DNA of 6,641 nucleotides from NCBI GenBank assembly GCA_009787745.1, contig WQST01000133.1, positions 1 through 6,641 on the forward strand, read 5' to 3'. This document shows positions 1-5,211 of the stretch, piece by piece. The DNA is from Lachnospiraceae bacterium (GTDB lineage Bacteria; Bacillota; Clostridia; Lachnospirales; Lachnospiraceae). Numbering within the stretch: the stretch's first letter is position 1; every line of letters starts with the position of its first letter. The notes beneath the pieces were generated by a model that saw nothing but the letters and a program-made list of their open reading frames with translations, was not told where the DNA came from and did not search any database. Made by a program: the position numbers and the translations under genes.

Positions 1-91
1 CGGAATCTTTATACTCTACCGCGCGTTTCCTATAATCAATACTGTATGCCATGCTATTATTATCGGTATCCTGCTTAGTTTCTTAAGTTAA
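1..91. other. Upstream segment without a supported gene
   Basis: All three forward frames are closed by stop codons here: frame 1 at 76-78, frame 2 at 89-91 and frame 3 at 33-35 and 84-86. The segment probably holds the remains of the 5' part of the repeat gene that follows, or sequence upstream of it. I see no convincing promoter or ribosome binding site linked to a start codon. Confidence 0.4.
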
Positions 92-856
92 TCTACTATA
101 AAGGGTTCTCTAACCGGAACAAATCCAAATTTTACTAATGCTGGAAATGAATATTTCTTTCAAAATGTAACCATTACTGTAAGCGGTTCCGGTGGCGGAC
201 ATAATGGTTTTACCAATTGCAACAATCTATCCAATTGCATTGGTAGTGGTGGAAACGGCACCAGTTTTTCCAGTTGCAACAATCTATCCAATTGCATCGG
301 CAGCGATGGCAGCACTTGTTTTTACAATTGCAACAATCTATCCAATTGTATCGGTAACGGTGGCAACGATGGTTTTTCTGGTTGCTATAACCTATCTAAT
401 TGCAAAGGTAGCGGTAGCAGTAACGCTTTTGCCAGTTGTAATAATCTATCCAATTGCACGAGCAGCGGCAGCGGCGGTAACGCTTTTTCCAGTTGCAATA
501 ATCTATCCAATTGCAACGGCAGTGGCGGTAGCGGCAGCGGTTTTGTCAGTTGCAACTATTTATCCAATTGCACAGGATTCGGTGGTGGCAGCAACGGTTT
601 TACCAATTGCAACAGACTATCCAATTGCACTGGCAGCTCCAGCGGCACCAGCGGTTTTAACAATTGCAACAATTTATCCAATTGCACGGGCACCGGCAGT
701 GGTGGTAGTGTTTACGGTTTTACCAATTGCCGCACTGGGTTTGGGTGCAGAGGAACACAATCAGGATGCCTTATGCCACAAACTGGAGGATCAACAACTA
801 CAGACGCATGGGCGAATACTGCCGCCGGCGGTTGGAATCTATTAACTGCTCCATAG
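92..856 (+). pseudogene. Cys/Asn/Gly-rich repeat protein, start missing (broken or 5'-truncated)
   Basis: The open frame runs from just after a stop at 89-91 to TAG at 854-856 and has no ATG, GTG or TTG before the repeats; the first in-frame ATG lies near 770. After about 38 residues it enters nine full repeats of about 19 residues with the core CNNLSNC and a Gly/Ser linker, then a half repeat and a non-repetitive tail ending in AAGGWNLLTAP. This is the real frame because differences between units fall mostly at synonymous positions (AAC/AAT, TGC/TGT, CTA/TTA, TCC/TCT, GGT/GGC). The longer ATG-started frame at 192-845 is its shadow. The regular F-x-x-C-x-x-L spacing recalls BspA-type leucine-rich repeats, but the period is shorter and the family is not assigned. 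From memory, similar Cys/Asn repeats with an AAGGWN-like tail occur in treponemal surface proteins. The lack of a start suggests a pseudogene, a frameshift, a sequencing error or a silent cassette. Its stop lies one base from that of the convergent lipoprotein gene. Confidence 0.65.
206..733 (+). repeat. Tandem array of 54-63 base coding repeats (nine full units and one partial)
   Basis: Units begin at about 206, 263, 317, 371, 425, 482, 539, 596 and 653, with a partial unit at 716. Each encodes G/A-F-x-x-C-N-N-L-S-N-C followed by a Gly/Ser/Asn linker. The half encoding NNLSNC is the most conserved, and the linker varies in length (18 to 21 residues per unit) and sequence. Such an array can gain or lose units by slippage or unequal recombination. 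Confidence 0.9.
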
Positions 857-857
857 T

Positions 858-1763
858 TTAATAAAAATAAAAAATCATTCCGTTAAGATTTGGATTAATA
901 TTGTTGATGATTATACTAGTGTCTGGTCTAAAAACTAAATTTTCTATTCCATCATTGTCAAATATTACACCAATAGTATCAATGATAAAAATACTCATAC
1001 CATACCCGTATATCAAGGCATTTGAATAACTACCAGATTCAATATTTATCCAATGAACATTACTTTCCCAAGCAGATGTCATATCTTCCCATCGTTCTAC
1101 CTTATATCGTAATGGCACATTGCCAGTATTCAAGATTTTTATGTAGTCCTTACCAGCAAGAGGTATCTTAAAACTCGCAGATTCATCTACTTCCGCCTTT
1201 GTATAATTCATTCCCTCATCCTCGCTATAATGGATTTCAAAACTAGCCACTTTAATATCCATATCCACATTGACATCCAGCGATACCGGAATGGCGTTGC
1301 CGCCATCGTCATTCGTCATTCCGGTAATCCGCACCGTTACCCCTTCCACGCCGTTTTTAATGACGTTGGGCTGGGCAATCGCCCCGATGATATGCCCGTG
1401 GTTGATATTCAGTTCAATGAAGGTGTCAACAGACGACGTATTTGACGGGGCCAGTTGGCTAATCGTTGCAGGGAATATCGCAAAGTCGTTATTGGCAACC
1501 GGTTCAAAATCCGAGCCGTGCTTCCCCAGCGACAGCTCGATGCCGGTAATCGGGAAGTCGCCGATGTTTTTCAGGTAAAAATAGACAGTTCGGGCGGTAT
1601 TGATTTGATACGGCCCCAGAGTCGCCGCGTTTCGCGCAATTACGCTTCTGGAATTATCCGCTTGCACAGCGAACATGCCGGGCAGTTTTTTGGTATCTTC
1701 AGTGCCAGCGCAGCCGACAAATGTTATTGCTGCTATAGCAGCCAGGATTACCATCTTCTTCAT
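858..1763 (-). CDS. Putative lipoprotein with two beta-sandwich-like segments
   Basis: The 301-residue product starts with a basic and hydrophobic signal (MKKMVILAAIAAI) and a lipobox FVGC with Cys18 as the likely lipidated residue, so it should be membrane-anchored and exported. Residues about 45-165 are rich in beta-type sequence, with YFYLKNIGDFPITGIELSL, a pattern seen in Ig-like and HYDIN-type domains. A second, shorter segment around residues 200-225 has IKILNTGNVPLRYKV, which reads like the same motif again. No catalytic motif is visible, so binding or a structural surface role is more likely than an enzyme. The ATG at 1763-1761 is chosen because GAGGAG lies six bases upstream and the signal peptide follows directly. 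The first half of the gene is near 50-57% GC and the part below position 1260 is about 30-42%, so the second domain may have a different origin. It is divergent from the XRE regulator gene and may be its target, which is inference. Confidence 0.85.
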   Translation of the reverse strand: MKKMVILAAIAAITFVGCAGTEDTKKLPGMFAVQADNSRSVIARNAATLGPYQINTARTVYFYLKNIGDFPITGIELSLGKHGSDFEPVANNDFAIFPATISQLAPSNTSSVDTFIELNINHGHIIGAIAQPNVIKNGVEGVTVRITGMTNDDGGNAIPVSLDVNVDMDIKVASFEIHYSEDEGMNYTKAEVDESASFKIPLAGKDYIKILNTGNVPLRYKVERWEDMTSAWESNVHWINIESGSYSNALIYGYGMSIFIIDTIGVIFDNDGIENLVFRPDTSIIINNINPNLNGMIFYFY

Positions 1764-1769
1764 ACAAAT

Positions 1770-1775
1770 CTCCTC
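1770..1775 (-). promoter_or_regulatory. Ribosome binding site of the lipoprotein gene
   Basis: On the minus strand GAGGAG lies six bases before the ATG at 1763-1761. This fixes the start. Confidence 0.8.
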
Positions 1776-1811
1776 AATGCGTGTTATTGCCGCCTCCGTA
1801 CCGGAAGCGCG

Positions 1812-1824
1812 GTGCTGTAAGCAC
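1812..1824. promoter_or_regulatory. Small dyad, possible operator
   Basis: GTGCT and AGCAC are separated by three bases. The dyad lies just downstream of the predicted transcription start of the lipoprotein gene, a usual place for a repressor site, and the neighbouring gene encodes an XRE regulator. The link is inference, and a 5-bp arm can arise by chance. Confidence 0.3.
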
Positions 1825-1832
1825 TTATCTAT

Positions 1833-1861
1833 ATTATCATATAGAATATAATAATATGCAA
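1833..1861 (-). promoter_or_regulatory. Sigma-70-type promoter for the lipoprotein gene
   Basis: On the minus strand TTGCAT (1861-1856) and GATAAT (1838-1833) are 17 bases apart, in very AT-rich DNA. Transcription would start near 1826, giving a leader of about 60 bases with the dyad at 1812-1824 inside it. The imperfect repeat ATATTAT (1831-1837) and ATAATAT (1851-1857) overlaps the promoter and could also bind a regulator. Confidence 0.55.
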
Positions 1862-1873
1862 CACTTGGACAGT

Positions 1874-1901
1874 TTGTTATGGCGTGTTTTGACCCTATAT
1901 T
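1874..1901 (+). promoter_or_regulatory. Possible promoter for the XRE regulator gene
   Basis: TTGTTA (1874-1879) and TATATT (1896-1901) are 16 bases apart, and the predicted start site near 1908 leaves a short leader before the ATG at 1926. The match is moderate. Confidence 0.35.
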
Positions 1902-1925
1902 TACTGAAAGAGCAAAAATCAGGGT

Positions 1926-2279
1926 ATGACCACTATACGGGAGCTTTTAGCCGAAAACCTTAAAAAATACCGCCATGCCGTGGGCCTGTCGCAGGCTAAA
2001 CTGGCTGAAAAAGTGAGTACCAGCACCTATTATATCGGGATGCTCGAAATACGGAGGAAATTCCCCTCGCCGGAGATGATGGAGCGGATCGCGTCCGCGC
2101 TGGGCATTGACCCCGCCGAACTGTTTCTCAGGGAAACGACGCCGGAACAGCTTATCAGGTCGTACCGGAAAGCCGCTGTGGAAGACATCCAGTGGCGGCT
2201 GGGGCAGGTTTTTGAAGAACGGTTCCGGGAACTGGAGAAAGAAACCGAAACGCCGAAAAAGCGGAAGCGGAAAAAATAA
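1926..2279 (+). CDS. XRE-family helix-turn-helix transcriptional regulator
   Basis: The 117-residue protein has a Cro/CI-type DNA-binding domain at about residues 5-65. The helix-turn-helix LSQAKLAEKVSTSTYYIGML is followed by MMERIASALGIDPAELF, the usual closing helices of this family. Residues 70-108 are helical and charged, perhaps for dimerisation, and the tail ends KKRKRKK. No ligand domain is present, so it is probably a simple repressor or activator of a nearby promoter. The ATG at 1926 is the only start possible, since an in-frame stop lies at 1905-1907. Its ribosome binding site is poor: AGGG sits directly against the start and GAAAGAG is about 13 bases away. The gene is divergent from the lipoprotein gene and GC-rich compared with the genes to its right. 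It ends in its own terminator, so it is likely transcribed alone. From memory the N-terminal sequence is of the type common in Treponema. Confidence 0.9.
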   Translation: MTTIRELLAENLKKYRHAVGLSQAKLAEKVSTSTYYIGMLEIRRKFPSPEMMERIASALGIDPAELFLRETTPEQLIRSYRKAAVEDIQWRLGQVFEERFRELEKETETPKKRKRKK

Positions 2280-2314
2280 TAGTTACCATTTAGCACACGA
2301 AAGCCTCACTTTAC

Positions 2315-2342
2315 ATCCCAAGTAATGCCTGGGATTTTTTTT
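2315..2342 (+). terminator. Rho-independent terminator after the XRE gene
   Basis: ATCCCA (2315-2320) pairs with TGGGAT (2330-2335) around a nine-base loop, followed directly by a run of eight T. It resembles the terminator at 5117-5147, which also uses an ATCCC/GGGAT stem. Confidence 0.8.
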
Positions 2343-2390
2343 GCCGGAGGATTCGATTCAACAGATACATAACTATTGTAGGTAGTATCT

Positions 2391-4070
2391 ATGAAATCGT
2401 ATCCCACGTTTGAAGAATTAGCCTATGAAATGATCATTAAACCCAATGAAGAACTCAAAGAAGCGCAGTTTGCGATGTGCCATCCCGAATACAACGAGGC
2501 GCTTGATTCTGTCACCTTGATGGAAAGCTGCCTTGAAATGGCGGAATCTTACGGCGAATCCTGCCATTGCGAAATTGAATATGAATGCGCCGAAGCGATG
2601 GCGTTTGAGGGCGAAAGATGGGAACAGTTTAAACGAAGTGCTAAAGAGATATTTGGAAAAATTATCGAAGCTATAAAGAAGGTTGTAAAATTAATTATTA
2701 GCATTATTACCTGGCCATTTAGGATGATAGCGAAACTACTATTCAGGAAAAAGAATAAATCTGTTGAAAGAGTAATCGGTCTTAGAAATAATAATATCAA
2801 AATAGAAACGCCCATTTATAATATAGCATCAAGTATAAAAAACACATCTGAACAAAGTAACGTTTTTTTACAAAAAGCTCCAGAGAATTTAAAAGGAATT
2901 ACATCTTATATTAAAGACTGTATTGAATTAGCGGATCAATTTGCAAGAGACAAATATAATATCAGTCTTAATAAATTTTATAAAGATATAAATAAAAATT
3001 TAAAATCAAAGTTAGCAGAAATACAAGAACGCAGAAGTATTATGAATAACGCTTTACAAGTTGATATGAATGCTATAAAAACTTGTAAAAACGATGAAAT
3101 ATTTACATCGTTATCAAAAATACAAAATATATTGCATTGTCAGAAACACAGTAATCAAATAAAACAAATTGAAAGTACGTTAAAAGAAGTAGAATATCAG
3201 TTGAATAAATTGGCAAATAAAATAGCTTCAATAAATGAAGACTTTAACCAACCGGTCTATAATAAGAATCATGAAGAAGATAATAACGACAGTCAAAATT
3301 ATCGCACGTTAGCTGGAACCAGAGATGTTATTCATGAAAGCTTGTCTTTAATTCGTACATATGTAACAGATTTTGCCCGAATAAATATAGATATTTCTAA
3401 ATATTTTAGAAATATTGACAAAGAAATACAAAGAATTGATGAAATTGCTGGGTATGTTATTGATAGTTATACTGATGAAAATGTTAAAGAAACTATAGGA
3501 GGCGTTAAAGTTGTCGTAGACGATATATATGTCGCTCATGATAAAAATTTACATCGTAAATTGTTTCAATTGGGCGGAGCTGCATTTTTAGACAAACAAA
3601 GACACCGTGTAAATTCGATGGTATTTAAATATGGCAATAAAGAAATATCCACAAGATATGACAAAAGTGATTTTGCAACCATAACTATTTCTGAAGGGGT
3701 ATACAAATTGAAAACCGATCCAGAACCCGGACAAGAAAAATGGTATGAAGCTATTGTTGGTCATGAATATGGACATCGTTATATAAATAAAAATGACGAA
3801 AAAATTAAAAATTCAGGACATTTAGACCAAAACTATATATCAAATGAAATTATTTCAGATAAAATTGGAAAAAATATTTCAGGTTTAACTAAGGAGGAAT
3901 ATGCGAAACTACATGAATGGTTTGGAACCGTAGAGATGCCGAGACTCATAAAAGTATATTCGGCATATTTAGAAGAACGAGGAATCAGCGATCCGCATTT
4001 CGATCCCAATGAAAACGAAGCTGACGACAGCCAAAGATTCCAGTCTGGTGTTAGATACAAATATATGTAA
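2391..4070 (+). CDS. Mosaic protein with C-terminal HEXXH metallopeptidase-like domain
   Basis: The 559-residue product has several parts. Residues 1-85 are acidic with five Cys (30, 47, 58, 60, 65). Residues about 88-121 form a Lys-flanked hydrophobic helix, which could insert into or lie on a membrane. Residues about 130-385 are Lys/Asn-rich and helical, probably coiled-coil. Residues about 395-530 carry the peptidase signature: HEYGH at 458-462 provides two zinc ligands and the catalytic Glu, and E486 in NEIISD fits the ExxxD pattern of the third ligand in gluzincins such as M48. No cleavable signal peptide is seen. GC falls from about 46% in the first 250 bases to about 27% after 2640 (residue 84), which suggests exchange of the C-terminal part. 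Constant N-terminus plus variable enzymatic C-terminus is the plan of polymorphic toxins; a phage virion protein is another option. The ATG at 2391 has only a weak AGG-type site about eight bases upstream, and GGAGG at 2346-2350 is too far. Substrate unknown. Confidence 0.8.
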   Translation: MKSYPTFEELAYEMIIKPNEELKEAQFAMCHPEYNEALDSVTLMESCLEMAESYGESCHCEIEYECAEAMAFEGERWEQFKRSAKEIFGKIIEAIKKVVKLIISIITWPFRMIAKLLFRKKNKSVERVIGLRNNNIKIETPIYNIASSIKNTSEQSNVFLQKAPENLKGITSYIKDCIELADQFARDKYNISLNKFYKDINKNLKSKLAEIQERRSIMNNALQVDMNAIKTCKNDEIFTSLSKIQNILHCQKHSNQIKQIESTLKEVEYQLNKLANKIASINEDFNQPVYNKNHEEDNNDSQNYRTLAGTRDVIHESLSLIRTYVTDFARINIDISKYFRNIDKEIQRIDEIAGYVIDSYTDENVKETIGGVKVVVDDIYVAHDKNLHRKLFQLGGAAFLDKQRHRVNSMVFKYGNKEISTRYDKSDFATITISEGVYKLKTDPEPGQEKWYEAIVGHEYGHRYINKNDEKIKNSGHLDQNYISNEIISDKIGKNISGLTKEEYAKLHEWFGTVEMPRLIKVYSAYLEERGISDPHFDPNENEADDSQRFQSGVRYKYM

Positions 4071-4101
4071 TAATATAGGGGTACAAACCCCTATATTATT
4101 A
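4068..4101. terminator. Bidirectional hairpin between convergent genes
   Basis: A perfect 14-bp inverted repeat (arms 4068-4081 and 4088-4101, loop TACAAA) ends in four G-C pairs next to the loop. The TAA of the metallopeptidase gene (4068-4070) and the TAA of the minus-strand gene (4101-4099) form its outer edges. On the minus strand the bases after the stem are not a T run, and on the plus strand the T residues lie inside the 3' arm, so it is not a textbook terminator on either side. The position still makes a shared transcript end the best reading. Confidence 0.65.
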
Positions 4102-4281
4102 AAACCCGGCTATTTCACAAATTTCTGAGGGCCCCATATCAGAAGTAATAGGCTTTTCTGCCGGTCTTATTGAAATCCCTGAATTAGTTTTACTCCTCAA
4201 TAAAAACTCGTCACTGTTGTTCTCTTTTTTTTGAGTTTCCCTATACTGATTGCTATCATCAACGGTCTCTTTTATATTCAT
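4099..4281 (-). CDS. Small hydrophilic protein of unknown function (60 aa)
   Basis: This short gene is supported by its signals more than by its sequence. AGGAGG lies six bases before the ATG at 4281-4279, and a near-consensus promoter is found at 4355-4383. The product is polar and probably disordered over residues 1-45, rich in Asn, Ser, Glu and Lys. It ends in a less polar stretch, MGPSEICEIAGF, with the only Cys at residue 55. There is no membrane segment, signal peptide or known domain. It faces the metallopeptidase gene tail to tail across a shared hairpin. It could be an inhibitor or immunity partner of that protein, although such partners usually lie co-directionally downstream. It could also be a secreted or modified peptide precursor, or an unrelated regulator. 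None of these is shown by the sequence. Confidence 0.65.
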   Translation of the reverse strand: MNIKETVDDSNQYRETQKKENNSDEFLLRSKTNSGISIRPAEKPITSDMGPSEICEIAGF

Positions 4282-4287
4282 ATCATA

Positions 4288-4293
4288 CCTCCT
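4288..4293 (-). promoter_or_regulatory. Strong ribosome binding site of the 60-aa gene
   Basis: On the minus strand AGGAGG sits six bases from the ATG at 4281-4279. A nearer ATG at 4286 is closed after two codons, so the start at 4281 is clear. Confidence 0.8.
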
Positions 4294-4354
4294 ATGGTTT
4301 CTCTACTTTAATGATATATATTTATAATCTGTTTCAGTACGATTATTATTCTTG

Positions 4355-4383
4355 ATTATACCACATAAAAAGGTTTATTTCAA
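4355..4383 (-). promoter_or_regulatory. Near-consensus sigma-70 promoter for the 60-aa gene
   Basis: On the minus strand TTGAAA (4383-4378) and a perfect TATAAT (4360-4355) are exactly 17 bases apart. Transcription should begin near 4348, leaving a leader of about 65 bases that is very AT-rich. This is the best promoter in the window. Confidence 0.8.
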
Positions 4384-4437
4384 GCGATTCATTAGCAAGC
4401 ATCCAGGCAACAAAAACAACCGTGTAAGAGGCAGAAA

Positions 4438-5112
4438 ATGGGATTTAAAGTAATTTTAGATGAATTAACAAGACCGCCGCGAACCATATCGCTTGCGAAA
4501 GCATTGCAGATTATCGAGCAAAAAGACCCGAAAGTATCGTCCGATTATCATATTATGAAATATATTAATCGTAAACACAATGAAGCCGCATACAAAAAAG
4601 CCGTTGAAAAGACCGATCAAATCATTGCGATGCATAACGATTGCGTAAAACCGAATGAACCCTGGCTGTTTTTAGGCGATTTATCCGAAGGAGAAATTAT
4701 TGACGCCGACGATATTCGCGATTTGCTAGCGTTGATACAATCATTGCACGGTAACCCGAAAATAATGGTGAAAGGGAATAATGACACCTTTACCAATACA
4801 GAAGTGTATAATTATATGGGATTTCAATATGTTGCCGAAAAGACGATTGTGAGCGATAACTTAAAGATTATATTTTCGCATGAACCAATAGATATATCGG
4901 AAAAGGGATTGGATAAATCGGGATGGATTAATGTACGCGGGCATTCGCATGGTACCAATTTGGTGTATAACATGTCTCCCGAAGCCCAGCTTGACGTATG
5001 GTATGGTTTGACACAAAATAAAGTTTTATCATTGTCTCGATTGCTGGAATTATATGAGACTACATCCGTACATGATTGTAAAAGCTTATTTAAATCGTAT
5101 AATTGGACATAG
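4438..5112 (+). CDS. Calcineurin-like metallophosphoesterase
   Basis: The 224-residue protein has the metal-binding motifs of the calcineurin-like phosphoesterase fold in order: D36-x-H38 (SSDYH), GD at 80-81 (WLFLGDLSEG), GNND at 113-116, H148 in FSHEP, and GHSH at 168-171. The C-terminal end (LDVWYGLTQNKVLSLSRLLEL) matches the closing strand and helix seen in short phage and bacterial members. The family hydrolyses phosphomonoesters or phosphodiesters with two metal ions; the substrate here is unknown, with nucleic acid, nucleotide or phosphoprotein all possible. The His of the usual GNH(D/E) motif, which protonates the leaving group, is Asn115 here, so activity may be changed. About 30 residues precede the first motif, more than in most short members. 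The ATG at 4438 follows AAGAGG with a six-base gap. It is divergent from the 60-aa gene and ends in a terminator, so it is likely a single-gene unit. No clear promoter was found. Cytoplasmic, no signal peptide. Confidence 0.9.
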   Translation: MGFKVILDELTRPPRTISLAKALQIIEQKDPKVSSDYHIMKYINRKHNEAAYKKAVEKTDQIIAMHNDCVKPNEPWLFLGDLSEGEIIDADDIRDLLALIQSLHGNPKIMVKGNNDTFTNTEVYNYMGFQYVAEKTIVSDNLKIIFSHEPIDISEKGLDKSGWINVRGHSHGTNLVYNMSPEAQLDVWYGLTQNKVLSLSRLLELYETTSVHDCKSLFKSYNWT

Positions 5113-5116
5113 ATTG

Positions 5117-5147
5117 TATCCCGGTCATAGCCCGGGATATTTTTTTT
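5117..5147 (+). terminator. Rho-independent terminator after the phosphoesterase gene
   Basis: TATCCCGG (5117-5124) pairs perfectly with CCGGGATA (5132-5139) around a seven-base loop, followed by eight T. It begins five bases after the stop codon. Confidence 0.9.
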
Positions 5148-5211
5148 CATCTGCTATCAAACAAAAAGCCTAGCGTAATTATAAATATATACTATCAGTG
5201 TGGAGGCTACC

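Noticed and set aside
36..86. Lipobox-like peptide MLLLSVSC in a third frame just before the repeat gene
   Set aside because: It is closed by stops at 33-35 and 84-86, lacks a basic n-region and is in a different frame from the repeats. It could be a frameshifted remnant of the true start, but one short match is not enough.
192..845. A 217-codon ATG-started frame over the repeats (IATIYPIA-type units)
   Set aside because: Differences between units are synonymous in the neighbouring frame that encodes CNNLSNC and not in this one. This frame is a shadow and has no ribosome binding site.
1230..1820. Plus-strand open frames of 71 to 121 codons opposite the lipoprotein gene
   Set aside because: They lie antisense to a well-supported gene with signal peptide and ribosome binding site, in the GC-rich part where stop codons are rare on both strands.
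3891..3933. AAGGAGG followed by ATG inside the metallopeptidase gene
   Set aside because: The ATG at 3901 is out of frame and gives only ten codons. The match comes from the codons for Lys-Glu-Glu.
4824..5150. A 108-codon minus-strand frame opposite the phosphoesterase gene
   Set aside because: It overlaps the conserved GNND to GHSH region and the terminator of the real gene and has no ribosome binding site of note.
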